Assembly: GCF_000331305.1 (NCBI RefSeq)
Contig: NZ_KB217478.1
Span: 6,970,317-7,034,316, forward strand
Direction: 5' to 3'
DNA length: 64,000 nt
Source of the DNA: Calothrix sp. PCC 7103
GTDB taxonomy: Bacteria; Cyanobacteriota; Cyanobacteriia; Cyanobacteriales; Nostocaceae
The stretch's first letter is position 1. Each line of letters opens with the position of its first letter. Made by a program: the position numbers and the translations under genes. The notes beneath the pieces are model-generated. The model saw only the letters and a program-made list of their open reading frames with translations. It was not told the origin of the DNA and ran no database searches. Positions 1 through 9,339 of this stretch are shown here, piece by piece.

Positions 1-81
1 AGAGACACGTCCGGAATATGATTTGGGTACAAAAAATGGTAGAAAGTATAATTGGCCCCTCTACCACAACTCAATTAAATA

Positions 82-995
82 ATGAATACCTTTGATTATA
101 TACAAAAGTACCCATCGCGCGCCAAGCAAGTGTTAGGGATTAGTTATGAGCAATTTACTGACCTTGTAAACTGTGCGAAGCAGTATCATGAAGAAGAACA
201 GTTTAAACTTGAACAAAGCAAAGTTAGAATACATCGTCCCGGAGGTGGACGCAAAGAAATCTTGTCTATTCCAGAACAAGTATGTTTGTGCGTATTTTAT
301 CTGAGACAAATACCCACATTTGAAGTTTTGGGAATGATATTTAATATATCGAAAACTACAGCGAATGATATTTTTCATTATTGGAGACAAATATTACGTA
401 ATATTTTGCCTTCTAGTTTATTAGAACAGGTTGAAGATAAGGAAGGAGATTTGATGATTGTACAAGAGATATTAACGAATTATAAGTTGCTAGTTGATAG
501 TCTGGAACAGCCGATTGACAGACCATCCGATAACAAAACGCAAAAAAAGTTTTTCTCTGGAAAGAAAAGACAACATACTATGAAAAGTCAAATGGTTTCC
601 TTACCAAAAGGAAAAGATATAATTGATATGAAAGTAGGTTTTCCTGGTCCAACAGCGGATATTAACTTATATAGGGAACAACAGAATAATTTTAGTAACG
701 ACCAAGAATTTGAAGGAGATAAGGCTTATCAAGGTGGTCAAAATATTACCACTCCTCATAAAAGAAAAAGAAACAAGAATTAAATGAAAAACAGAAAGAA
801 GAAAATAAAGTTTTATCTAGCAAACGTATCTTTGTGGAGCATTTGATACGTGTTGTTAAAATTTTTCAAGTTGCGTCACAGAGATTTAGATTAAATGCGA
901 ATGTTTATAACGAAATAGTTTTGTTAGTTTGCGGTTTAGTAAGATTACGAATAGGAGCTTTTGTTTTACCGTACAACATAATTCATATTAATTGA
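82..995 (+). pseudogene. IS5/HARBI1-type DDE transposase, split by a -1 frameshift
   Basis: The first frame (82-783, 233 aa) has an N-terminal helix-turn-helix region (about residues 60-100) and the start of a DDE_Tnp_4-type catalytic core: 'VDSLEQPIDRPSD' near residue 138 carries the first Asp, 'PGPTADINLY' the second. The frame stops at 781-783 in an A-rich stretch. Reading continues in the -1 frame to a TGA at 993-995 with 'KRIFVEHLIRVVKIF', the usual place of the catalytic Glu, and a normal C-terminus. Two frames therefore make one complete transposase. I saw no canonical slippery heptamer, so decay is more likely than programmed frameshifting, but the latter is not excluded. Terminal inverted repeats were not identified. 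It borders the accessory cluster downstream. Confidence 0.75.
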
Positions 996-1139
996 AAATT
1001 GTGTTTGCGTCGGTACTAGATGATTTATTTTTCTGCTCTAAACTATCAGTAACTATATCAAACCCTGATTTCCACGTTGGAACAAAATCTGCAAGGAGTG
1101 GTCTCAAAGCCTTGTAGATAGAGGCTTGCAAGTTTTCGG

Positions 1140-1565
1140 ATGGGTCTAAGGGAAAACGAAATCAGGATTTTTCTACAAAACTGTGTTTATGTCTTTCAAA
1201 TAAACCAATGTTCAATCTGTGATTGGCTACTAACTGCGGAAGTTCACTACCTAAACTCACAAAAACTAGAAACTCAAAAGCGAGAATTACCGATTTGGGT
1301 TTTTTGGTATCGTCCCTCATGCGAGACAATTTCTCAAGCTGAAGAGTATCTTCAAAACTCGACATCTTACCAGTTAGGTTTACTGCTTTATTTGCAAGAA
1401 CCTCCTGTAAACCTAACTCCCGAAAGTTCTTTTCCCTCTCCTAAACATTTGATAGTGAGAAAATTATCAGATTACCAAGTTGGAGGGTTTTTGCCAATAG
1501 TTAATTACCTCGCGCGCATAATTCAAGTATGGATAAGCAATTTTGGAGACAGCTACAACAGCTAG
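1140..1565 (+). CDS. Hypothetical protein, first gene of the helicase/PLD cluster
   Basis: A 141-residue open frame that I do not recognise. It is rich in Leu, Gln and Trp/Tyr and has no clear signal peptide or membrane segment. An in-frame TAG lies only 18 bases upstream of the ATG, so it cannot extend much further. Its last 37 bases overlap the start of the helicase gene (1529) in another frame, which suggests translational coupling. It could instead be the N-terminal part of a once longer protein now frameshifted against the helicase frame. No function can be assigned. Confidence 0.5.
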   Translation: MGLRENEIRIFLQNCVYVFQINQCSICDWLLTAEVHYLNSQKLETQKRELPIWVFWYRPSCETISQAEEYLQNSTSYQLGLLLYLQEPPVNLTPESSFPSPKHLIVRKLSDYQVGGFLPIVNYLARIIQVWISNFGDSYNS

Positions 1566-3097
1566 TTTTCCAGTCGAATTATCAAACCGAAGTTAAACAA
1601 GCTGTTTGGGAAAACCTAGTACAACTAGCAGCTAACCCAACTTTACCATTTCAGCTGATTATCGATACGATTAGTAAAAATGCTGGATATGCTATTAAAC
1701 ACCGTTCCTCACTTAATTTTCCTGCGGTTCAACCAAATATTTCCTTGAGTCGAAAGCAGCAAACCGCTTTGGAGCTAAGTTTATCAAACACTCCAGTAAC
1801 TTTGGTTTCTGGTATACCAGGGAGTGGTAAAACTCGAATTGCCAGAGCTTTAGCTGATGTTGCAAATAAACACCAAAAAAGCACCCTCCTTTTGACACAT
1901 TATCAAGCTTCAACAGCAGCTTTTCGCGACTTAACAAAATATAGCTTTTTCCTTTCCCAACCTCAAGACAACCGTTCGTCTGAGGAACTACAGCAGCAGC
2001 TAGCGGTTTCCTCGATGAGTTATTTACCTTTACATTTACTCCCAGATAAGCAACTTGAACAACTACGCTGTCGAAAAAAATTAGAATCCTGGTATCCGAC
2101 TATAGAAAATGAATCGTATCAGCGACTAGTTGAACTTTTACAGCAAGCGTTTCCTGAGTTGTGCAAAGCCAGAATAGAGGTTTTTGCCTATCGACTCAAG
2201 CAGTTGGCGCCACTGCTGCAGGAAAATTTAAGTTTAAGCCAGCTATACACAAACCTGTCTGGGCAGGGAGTTAACGAACTAGCGTCCATTTTAATCAGCA
2301 CGAGCAAAATACCAGTTATTGGTACGATTACGGAATTTTTCCAACTTCAACAGCATCAAGAGCAAAGTACTTTTGATTTAGTAATTGTCGAAGAAGGGCA
2401 TTATTTAAACTGGTTTGAGTTAATATTTTTAGCTGGTATTACGCAAAAGCTCGTTTTATTCGGAGATATTATCTCTCCTTATCAAATAGATAAAACTATA
2501 TTTCCAAATGGTTCTAGCTTTAACTGGTTCGCAAAAACTCTACTGCCAAATAATCGCTTTCATCTTACAGAACAGTATCGTCTCCATCCAAATATTGCCG
2601 CACCAGTTTACAGCACTATATCTGATGAATGGATTTTAACTAATAGACCGCGCGCCTTACCTTATTTACCCCAACTGCCTAATCGCTTAATTTGGCAGGA
2701 TATATCCAATCTTGATTTTACCGAAACCAGCCAAATTTGGAAATTTTTGCAAACTATTTCCTCTGAAAGAATACCGCAAATAGGCATTATTACCTATGAA
2801 AAGTCTCACAGCCATTTACTTAAACGTCACTGTCCGCAAGAATTTTCACAAATACTAATTGGTACTGTAGCAGAATGGGCAGGGCAAGAGCGAGATATTA
2901 TTATTGTCTGTTTTATGGATAGCAAAAACATTGTAACAGAAGATTTAAATGTTTCATTAACCAGAAGCCGAGATTATTTAATTTTATTTGGTGATTATGA
3001 TTATTGGTGGAAAAATACTTTATTGCGTCCTTTACTGGCTTGTCATGAACTACAACGTATTCGCACGGTAATTCTAAATGAACAAATACAAACTTAA
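1529..3097 (+). CDS. UPF1/DNA2-like superfamily 1 helicase
   Basis: This 522-residue protein carries the full SF1B motif set: Q-motif-like 'LSRKQQTALE' (73-82), Walker A 'GIPGSGKT' (95-102), motif II 'VIVEEGH' (285-291), motif III 'LFGDIISPYQ' (310-319), motif IV 'EQYRLHPNI' (348-356), motif V 'GTVAEWAGQERDI' (445-457) and motif VI 'LNVSLTRSRD' (473-482). Such enzymes translocate on or unwind nucleic acid using ATP. The Walker B Asp is replaced by Glu (VEEGH instead of DEA-), which is unusual. It is compact, about the size of the bare helicase core. The start overlaps the preceding gene by 37 bases and the end overlaps the PLD-type gene by 20 bases, so the genes are probably one transcript. 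The motifs make the helicase call firm; the biological role is inferred from context only. Confidence 0.85.
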   Translation: MDKQFWRQLQQLVFQSNYQTEVKQAVWENLVQLAANPTLPFQLIIDTISKNAGYAIKHRSSLNFPAVQPNISLSRKQQTALELSLSNTPVTLVSGIPGSGKTRIARALADVANKHQKSTLLLTHYQASTAAFRDLTKYSFFLSQPQDNRSSEELQQQLAVSSMSYLPLHLLPDKQLEQLRCRKKLESWYPTIENESYQRLVELLQQAFPELCKARIEVFAYRLKQLAPLLQENLSLSQLYTNLSGQGVNELASILISTSKIPVIGTITEFFQLQQHQEQSTFDLVIVEEGHYLNWFELIFLAGITQKLVLFGDIISPYQIDKTIFPNGSSFNWFAKTLLPNNRFHLTEQYRLHPNIAAPVYSTISDEWILTNRPRALPYLPQLPNRLIWQDISNLDFTETSQIWKFLQTISSERIPQIGIITYEKSHSHLLKRHCPQEFSQILIGTVAEWAGQERDIIIVCFMDSKNIVTEDLNVSLTRSRDYLILFGDYDYWWKNTLLRPLLACHELQRIRTVILNEQIQT

Positions 3098-4799
3098 ATA
3101 TAAATTTTCAGGTACTTTCTATCGTCAATCTCTTAATGATGTACAAACAGCAAAAATATCCTTAAATGATTTGATACAACAAGTACAAGCTGTTGCAATA
3201 AAAAACAATTATCGAACACCCGAACGATTACATAAGTCTTTCGGATTAGATTTTCTTCCACTACCTACTTTAATTGAAGTATTAAGGAAAACTAATAATA
3301 CAGATTTCACAGATTCGTATGAGATAGAGACACAACAAATTTTACAGCAAGCTACCATCTATAATTATCAATTTACTACTACAAATTTCAGCTTAAATTT
3401 AACTCCCGAAGACCCTCAAATTCCTGACATTTGGTCAGACGATAACTTATCACAGCAGGGAACTTATGAAATTTATTTAGATAGCAGTTCTTACGCTGGT
3501 ATACCTGAAAACATAGTCAAGCATATTTGGGAAGAAGCGGGGGAGGTTATATCAACTAAGCAACCAACAGAAATTATTCACCAAGCATTACAAGCCTTAG
3601 ATTACAATAATTTTCGCTGCTTTAAAAACAGATTTTTAGAAATTTGGCTGGAGTTAAAAGATTTATCCCCTGATATTAGAAGCGCGATTACCTTTTTTCG
3701 GCAGCAACAGTTGAATCAGCAACCTGACTTATCGCTTCTCTCAGCTAATACACAATTACTGGTTAACCAGTATATTTCTAAGAACAACTTACCAACAACT
3801 AGTCATGAACAACTTTTACAATTGCAAGCTGATGAAGCTAAACAGGGTAGTTCAGCATTAGCAATCGGTAGAAACAAACGTTCGTATATCGAAGAGATTA
3901 TTACTAATGCTCAAGAATTTTTACTCGTCTCTAGCTATATTATTGAAGACGAAAGCATTACCGAACTACTAAGTCGTAAATCGCAAGAACTTACTAAGGG
4001 AGTTTGGGTATTAACTGACTTACGAGATGAGGTAATTGATTATTTAGATACCCAAGTCGCTGTAAGCCCTAATTTGAACAATGTCTTTCGACGCGCGAAT
4101 GAAAAAAAGCGAGTTTGTTTGCAAAAACTTTTAGATGCTAATATTCCTATCCGTAGCGGTACTTTTCACCTTAAAACTGTAGTATCAGAAAAGTCTGCTT
4201 ATCTAGGTTCTTGCAATTTGACCTGTGGTAGCTTAAACCGAAATTTAGAAGCAGGAATTATATATAATAACCTAACGGTTCGTAATGCTATCATCAACCT
4301 TTTTCAACACTTTTGGCAACACTACAGCCTAGATGATGTTATACCTGCTACTAATTATGATGGATTTTACCTCCGTTCGGTTCAAAGATTTGATTTAGGA
4401 AGTATTAAGCAGTGGAAATCTGACTTTTTACTAACTCCCCAACAGTACTACCGTGATTTAGTAGAAAGTTTGAAAACATTTCATGGCGATGTGCTTATCT
4501 ATAGCCGTAGTTTTCATCCAAGTCAAGAAATTTTAAAATTATTAGATAAACCTTCAATTAAATTAAAAGTTTTTGTAGATTCTCAGTTTCCTCCAAAAAT
4601 ATCACCCCTAGGTTGTAAGCATCAACTTATTGATAATTTTCATGCAAAAGTGACATTACTTGGAAATCAGCTTGCTTATATAGGTGGTGTTAACTTCAAC
4701 TTTAAGCCAAAAGCTTTATTTTTAAAAGATGCCATGTTCAAAACTACAAATCCAGAAATCATTACTCAAATTCGGCAAAAGCTATCAACCTCTAACTAA
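3078..4799 (+). CDS. Double-HKD phospholipase-D-like protein (putative nuclease)
   Basis: This 573-residue protein has two PLD-type active-site motifs: 'HLKTVV...GSCN' (His364, Lys366, Ser378, Asn380) and 'HAKVTL...GGVNFN' (His522, Lys524, Asn539). The family includes phospholipases, nucleases and phosphotransferases that act through paired HxK histidines. The canonical Asp of HxKxxxxD is not evident in either motif. The first 260 residues are unassigned, with a helical stretch around 145-260. There is no signal peptide, so it is probably cytoplasmic. The ATG lies inside the helicase gene (20-base overlap), and the next gene starts 24 bases after the stop. A nuclease partner for the helicase is the simplest reading, as PLD-type nucleases accompany helicases in other defence systems, but this is inference. 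Confidence 0.75.
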   Translation: MNKYKLKYKFSGTFYRQSLNDVQTAKISLNDLIQQVQAVAIKNNYRTPERLHKSFGLDFLPLPTLIEVLRKTNNTDFTDSYEIETQQILQQATIYNYQFTTTNFSLNLTPEDPQIPDIWSDDNLSQQGTYEIYLDSSSYAGIPENIVKHIWEEAGEVISTKQPTEIIHQALQALDYNNFRCFKNRFLEIWLELKDLSPDIRSAITFFRQQQLNQQPDLSLLSANTQLLVNQYISKNNLPTTSHEQLLQLQADEAKQGSSALAIGRNKRSYIEEIITNAQEFLLVSSYIIEDESITELLSRKSQELTKGVWVLTDLRDEVIDYLDTQVAVSPNLNNVFRRANEKKRVCLQKLLDANIPIRSGTFHLKTVVSEKSAYLGSCNLTCGSLNRNLEAGIIYNNLTVRNAIINLFQHFWQHYSLDDVIPATNYDGFYLRSVQRFDLGSIKQWKSDFLLTPQQYYRDLVESLKTFHGDVLIYSRSFHPSQEILKLLDKPSIKLKVFVDSQFPPKISPLGCKHQLIDNFHAKVTLLGNQLAYIGGVNFNFKPKALFLKDAMFKTTNPEIITQIRQKLSTSN

Positions 4800-4823
4800 T
4801 TAAATTTTAAACTATACACAGCT

Positions 4824-7181
4824 ATGACTCAATTATTAAATTTAGAATCTTGTAGCGAATGCTATCAATATACCCTTCTTTTACAACAATCACCTCAAGA
4901 CCTTATCCCTAAAGCGGGTCTGCCAACAGCGTACAAAAATTTTTTGAGAACTTATGCTCATACAGCTTATCTACCTCAACCTGTCACATGCCAAAATTTG
5001 AGTCAGAATCTAATTATAAATAGTAATCTACTCAAAAGCTTAACGATTGGGTGCCAATTAAATGAAGGAAGCGAACGATTATTCATTATTCGCGATACAG
5101 TTGACCTAATGACTTTACTCGCAGGAGGATTTATAAGCAATCAAGAAAAATACCTCTACGCAAGTGCTTATTACTACTGGAATAATCTTTCTCAATTATC
5201 CAAACAAAACATCAAGCATCCTTTGGTTTTTATTAATTTAGATAGTTTTGACAATGAAGGCTTAATTCCTATTTCCTTTGCTCAACATCAAAATTCTCGT
5301 CATCCTGTTCCTATTCTGGATACAAGAAAAGAAAAAATTAGTTTTAAATTCGACTCAGTTAAAACTTATGAAAGTATTCTTGAAGCTATTGCTAAGACAA
5401 TTTTGAATGATAATTTCAGCGTATGCGCCAATGATTATAGTACAATTTATCATCTTGTACAGTATTTACAAAAAACTTTATTGCTTCAACACATTCCAGC
5501 AAATATAGCCCAGAAGCAAATTTTTAATTTCATTATTGAAGTTCTCTATCAAGGCAAGGTTTTTTATAAACAAGCAAATATTAATCTCTACGCTATTCAA
5601 CAAATTATTCTTGACGCTCTCGATATCAGGTGCCTTCAAAGTTTAGCTACTAACAACCCGCAATTTCAATTTATTTTACTAACTCAGTATCCTGTTATTG
5701 CTCATTTGCAAACAAAACTGCCAGATTTTACTGTTTTACCGTCCAGTTTACAAGAATTTAGTCATATTTGGCAGCAAAAACAAATTCATCATTTTCCATT
5801 GTTTGGTTTTTACCTTGATACAATTGAATTTGCAATTAATATTAACGGAAAACCGGAGTGGATTAGAGTTTCTAACTCTGAAGAAAATCTCATATCTTAT
5901 GAAGGTGAAAAAAGAAGTTTTATCGGTGCTATTCCTAGTACGGGGCAAAAAGAGTTTGTGATTAAACAAGGTATCACAAGTGTTTGCTTACCAATTCGAG
6001 TTAATGGAAAAGATTACTGTTTAAACGAAGTTGCTCAAGATTATTATATTGAAGTTGGTAAACGTACTACTTCTCATGATATAAAAGTCAGTATTGAATT
6101 TCACCTGCTCCCAGATTCTGCGCCAACACTTGTAGTGATAGACTTAGAGGATAACTCTAGCCTAAAAACTGAATTAAAACCACATCAAATCATAACTTAT
6201 TCTTATATTCAATCACAACGTATTTCTAACGTTCGCTATAAGCAATCAGAACAACAAATAGGTAGATTACAAGTGAATGTTGACAGTTTACATTCTTCGC
6301 TATCAACAGTTAGTAGAAAAGTCCAAAACTCACAGGTTAATTATACTGTATTATCGGCTGACTTAAAAGCTGCTTACAATCTACTCAACAAAGGAAGTAG
6401 AAACATTGATCCATTATTATTTATTGATAATCAAAGCTCGACATTATCAGTGGTGAAATTACAAGAAATTTTGAAGGAAAATATTATTTTAATATCTGAA
6501 TATCTTTCTAAGTGGATAAATACTTCTTTCTCAAATAGGAGCGCTAAACCAAACGATTTAGAGAAAACAATACAAAATGCAGTTATACTAATAGGTAAAA
6601 CCTATCATCTGACGCCTATTTCAAATGCTAAAATTTTATTTGCACCATTAGTAATACAACAATCGGTTAATTGTGGTTTTTGGGGTGAATATCTCAAAAT
6701 GTTGACAAGAATTGCAATTACAGAAGATTTACAGCGATTATATTTTGACTATTTCTTCCAACAATATAGAAATCAAGCGGCTTATAGGTTAGATAATTAT
6801 TTATGGGGATACTGGCGTATTCTACTTTGGTATGCTGATTTTAAGCAGCTACATCAATGGCTAGATTATAAGCAACACTTTAAGCTGATTCTGGGTTATT
6901 TGGCGCAAACTAATGAAAGTCAATTGAAAGACCCTTATAAAATCAATGCTTTTGCTTGTTTAATTTATCTGATGACATTTCGCGAGTTTGATTCGGAATT
7001 TTGTCAACCGAATTCAGAAGAAATAAAATTAGCGCTACAAGTTATTGAACTGTTTAAAAATGACACGAGTATTAAAATACGCCAAGTTAGTGACACTAAG
7101 TTTTTAAATGTTTACTTTGCTGAACTAGTTGCTGGAATTGCTAGTGAGTCTGACATGGTTAATCTTCTAAGTGCTAGTTGA
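4824..7181 (+). CDS. Large uncharacterised protein of the helicase/PLD cluster
   Basis: A 785-residue protein without a motif I can name. Residues 1-320 look mostly helical. Residues about 325-460 are beta-rich ('LPIRVNGKDYCL', 'VSIEFHLLPDSAPTL'); this part weakly recalls beta-domains of Hsp70-like proteins in bacterial conflict loci, but I would not assign it on that basis. Residues 460-530 may form a coiled coil and the C-terminus is helical and aromatic-rich. No transmembrane segment or signal peptide is obvious. It is the last gene of the run and starts 24 bases after the PLD-type gene. The cluster has very few GGCGCC sites compared with the rest of the window, consistent with horizontal acquisition. 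Confidence 0.65.
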   Translation: MTQLLNLESCSECYQYTLLLQQSPQDLIPKAGLPTAYKNFLRTYAHTAYLPQPVTCQNLSQNLIINSNLLKSLTIGCQLNEGSERLFIIRDTVDLMTLLAGGFISNQEKYLYASAYYYWNNLSQLSKQNIKHPLVFINLDSFDNEGLIPISFAQHQNSRHPVPILDTRKEKISFKFDSVKTYESILEAIAKTILNDNFSVCANDYSTIYHLVQYLQKTLLLQHIPANIAQKQIFNFIIEVLYQGKVFYKQANINLYAIQQIILDALDIRCLQSLATNNPQFQFILLTQYPVIAHLQTKLPDFTVLPSSLQEFSHIWQQKQIHHFPLFGFYLDTIEFAININGKPEWIRVSNSEENLISYEGEKRSFIGAIPSTGQKEFVIKQGITSVCLPIRVNGKDYCLNEVAQDYYIEVGKRTTSHDIKVSIEFHLLPDSAPTLVVIDLEDNSSLKTELKPHQIITYSYIQSQRISNVRYKQSEQQIGRLQVNVDSLHSSLSTVSRKVQNSQVNYTVLSADLKAAYNLLNKGSRNIDPLLFIDNQSSTLSVVKLQEILKENIILISEYLSKWINTSFSNRSAKPNDLEKTIQNAVILIGKTYHLTPISNAKILFAPLVIQQSVNCGFWGEYLKMLTRIAITEDLQRLYFDYFFQQYRNQAAYRLDNYLWGYWRILLWYADFKQLHQWLDYKQHFKLILGYLAQTNESQLKDPYKINAFACLIYLMTFREFDSEFCQPNSEEIKLALQVIELFKNDTSIKIRQVSDTKFLNVYFAELVAGIASESDMVNLLSAS

Positions 7182-7370
7182 TTTTTACTATAAATTACAA
7201 ATGCATTTTAAATGCTTACGGATTCAGGTGAACTATTGCCTCTCAATTTATATAAACAAACGTTCGTATATAAAAGAGATGATTAGTATGCTATTGTTGT
7301 TGGGCTTCGTTCCCCAGCACCAACGACAAAAATCCAAAACCTGGTGGTCTATGTCATAAATTTTGGTGAA

Positions 7371-7400
7371 TGTAGAGACACTCCCTATCGCGTCTCTACA
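7371..7400. repeat. GTAGAGAC-family inverted repeat
   Basis: Arms TGTAGAGA (7371-7378) and TCTCTACA (7393-7400) enclose a short loop. Related copies lie at 11626-11677, 16501-16528, 26250-26277 and 55344-55375. This is an interspersed palindromic family of the kind common in filamentous cyanobacteria. Confidence 0.75.
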
Positions 7401-7471
7401 TTCCCAGAATTTATGAGTCGGCGCCAACTCCTCAAAATTAATGACATGGAGTACTACAGAGTATAAAAAAA

Positions 7472-7529
7472 TGTGAACCAATGGTTCACAAACTCCTGTT
7501 TTACCAAATGGGAACCAATGGTTCCCATT
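7472..7529. repeat. Two matched palindromes with a compensatory difference
   Basis: The palindrome at 7472-7490 has 9-base arms around one base (core GTGAACCA-A-TGGTTCAC). The second at 7507-7529 has 11-base arms around one base (core GGGAACCA-A-TGGTTCCC). They differ by a T-to-G change in the left arm matched by A-to-C in the right, so pairing is kept. They lie between convergent genes and could serve as a bidirectional terminator or a protein-binding site. Confidence 0.7.
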
Positions 7530-7548
7530 CAAAGAAGCGAATGCGATA

Positions 7549-9297
7549 TTAATCTTTTTCAGGAAAGGTTTGTACTTTGCCGTCTGGACTAAATACTGCG
7601 CGGATACGAACTGATTGTCCGTTACGGTTGGGCGATACAAACTGTTCACCTATTAATGGCATTCCTGTGCGGTCAACGAAATCACGCGCTGCTTTGCCTA
7701 ATGGTAAAATTCGCTCGATAGAACCATCAACACCAACTAATAAGCTGTATTCTAAAGTATCCTTTAAACCTTGTGGGGGTTTCCAGCTAGCACGCAATAC
7801 GTTTCTTGCTTCTGATATCTGAGGTGTATCAAAAATTGTATTAGTAGCTGTGGTGGTGCTTCTATTACTAGCTGTGGCAATTCTTCCAGAGCCATCACGA
7901 GCTTCACGTAAACGGTTTAATAGAGAACCATCTGTTCCACCTGGCGCCCGGTTTGCACGTGGGGTAGCAGGACGCGGTTCATTATATGGTGTTTCTAGGG
8001 CATCGAGAGAGGGTAGTCCAGTTGTTGGAGATATTGGTGATATTGAAGATATTGGAGGTATTGTTGAAGGTGGTTTACTGGTGCCGATATTTCCTCTTGC
8101 AGAAGTATTATTTCTGGGTTGATTACTGCTCCGCGCTTGTTGAGTAATATTTGGTTGCAGAGCAATTGAACCTGGTGAGGTTAAAATAGGCGATGTTTTA
8201 CCCGTTGGTGTTGTGGGTAATCTTGGATTTGTTAGCTCAGGAATAGTGAGTGTGTTTCCTGATGGGATGCTGGAGGGAAAACTAAAGTTTGCACCGGGCT
8301 GCGATGTTGTTGGCGCCCCTAAATTTGGACGTTGTGTAGAGTTTGGAATTGGAAGATTACCAGCAATACTACCTGGAGGTAAATTTGTTGTTGGCAGCGT
8401 GCTTGTATTTATATTAGCGCCTGGTGTTGGAATTGCACCTGGTATGGGTAAATTGGTACTGACTGCTCCGGGGGGAGGGGTAGGTAATCCTGCTGCAATT
8501 GGTGGTAAAGTGTCGAGTGGTGTCGCTAGAAGTCCTGGTGTTGCTGCGACTGTTGGCAATGGAGTTTGTAAGGCTTCACTTTGAGTGTTTGCAGCAGTTT
8601 GTTGAGATTGTTGATTTTGACGTGCGCGGTTTGCGTACTGTAATGTAAAGGGTGTTAACCCTAACGCTAGGGCAAATACTGCTGCGATTGGCGCCCAATT
8701 CGGAATTGCAGAAGTACGACGGCGTGTATTGTTAAGGTTAGGTAATGCCAAAACATCGGCTGAATACTCGTCTAAAGCAGATGCTAAATCGAATAATTGT
8801 AAAAGGCTTAATTTAACAAGTCCTCCTGTGGCTGGAGCAAGATTTCCAAGATATAAATTATGTGATAAATAACCGCTGGGTTCTATATATATCTCAGATT
8901 GAGTAAATTGGGTATTATTGGTGTTGTAAGGTTTTCCTAAAGTCGAAAGCCGCGTATCAGTATTATGAATATCTCGTGGTGCCTCAATAGCGTCTAAGAC
9001 TTGGGTCGCATCACCACTATTGTTATAGCTTTCCCAAAATTTATCTGGTTGAGTGTGTAAGAACTGCTGGACATAAGCCGTCACTGCTGCACACAAAGCT
9101 TCCAGTTGGTCGCGATTGCCTCGAATTGCAATCCTCTGGTCTTCTGGTAGTCGCGGGTCATCCAAACGAAGCGAAAAGCTCAGTTGCTTGAGGACTGATT
9201 TACCCATCCACTGTGATAATGGCGAGTTTTGCGCGCTTACTTCAAGAGTGCAAGTCGGTGGTGTATAGCGACGGATGACAGAATTTGATAGAGGCAT
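7549..9297 (-). CDS. DUF4335 domain protein, membrane-anchored, Pro/Thr-rich
   Basis: This 582-residue protein belongs to the cyanobacterial DUF4335 family. Residues 1-190 form the conserved N-terminal domain, beginning 'MPLSNSVIRRYTPPTC'. A single membrane segment follows at about 203-222. A long low-complexity linker rich in Pro, Thr, Asn and Ser covers about 230-470, and a conserved C-terminal region of about 100 residues follows ('LRASWKPPQGLKDTLEYSL'). It starts 42 bases after the DUF3038 gene and is probably cotranscribed with it, a pairing I know from other cyanobacteria. The function is unknown. Long open frames on the other strand here are shadows of the biased linker. Confidence 0.8.
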   Translation of the reverse strand: MPLSNSVIRRYTPPTCTLEVSAQNSPLSQWMGKSVLKQLSFSLRLDDPRLPEDQRIAIRGNRDQLEALCAAVTAYVQQFLHTQPDKFWESYNNSGDATQVLDAIEAPRDIHNTDTRLSTLGKPYNTNNTQFTQSEIYIEPSGYLSHNLYLGNLAPATGGLVKLSLLQLFDLASALDEYSADVLALPNLNNTRRRTSAIPNWAPIAAVFALALGLTPFTLQYANRARQNQQSQQTAANTQSEALQTPLPTVAATPGLLATPLDTLPPIAAGLPTPPPGAVSTNLPIPGAIPTPGANINTSTLPTTNLPPGSIAGNLPIPNSTQRPNLGAPTTSQPGANFSFPSSIPSGNTLTIPELTNPRLPTTPTGKTSPILTSPGSIALQPNITQQARSSNQPRNNTSARGNIGTSKPPSTIPPISSISPISPTTGLPSLDALETPYNEPRPATPRANRAPGGTDGSLLNRLREARDGSGRIATASNRSTTTATNTIFDTPQISEARNVLRASWKPPQGLKDTLEYSLLVGVDGSIERILPLGKAARDFVDRTGMPLIGEQFVSPNRNGQSVRIRAVFSPDGKVQTFPEKD

Positions 9298-9339
9298 GGC
9301 AAAAAATGCAATGGGGACTAAAATCTCGCAATCTAAAAT

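Larger units (their letters stand above)
7182..7548. other. Intergenic space between convergent genes
   Basis: It holds repeats only: a short patch at 7286-7320, the GTAGAGAC inverted repeat at 7371-7400, and two matched palindromes at 7472-7529. A 62-codon open frame at 7171-7359 runs through the first patch and looks like chance. The space separates the accessory cluster from the conserved DUF4335/DUF3038 genes and is a natural island boundary. Confidence 0.6.

Noticed and set aside
772-783. Programmed -1 frameshift in the transposase
   Set aside because: The A-rich stretch has no canonical slippery heptamer in the right phase and the shift lies within the catalytic core; decay is simpler.
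7171-7359. 62-codon plus-strand frame after the accessory cluster
   Set aside because: It overlaps the preceding gene's end, runs through an intergenic repeat and has no ribosome site or protein-like composition.
7577-8584. Long plus-strand frames opposite the DUF4335 gene
   Set aside because: They are shadows of the Pro/Thr-rich linker on the minus strand; Gly/Val-rich nonsense composition.
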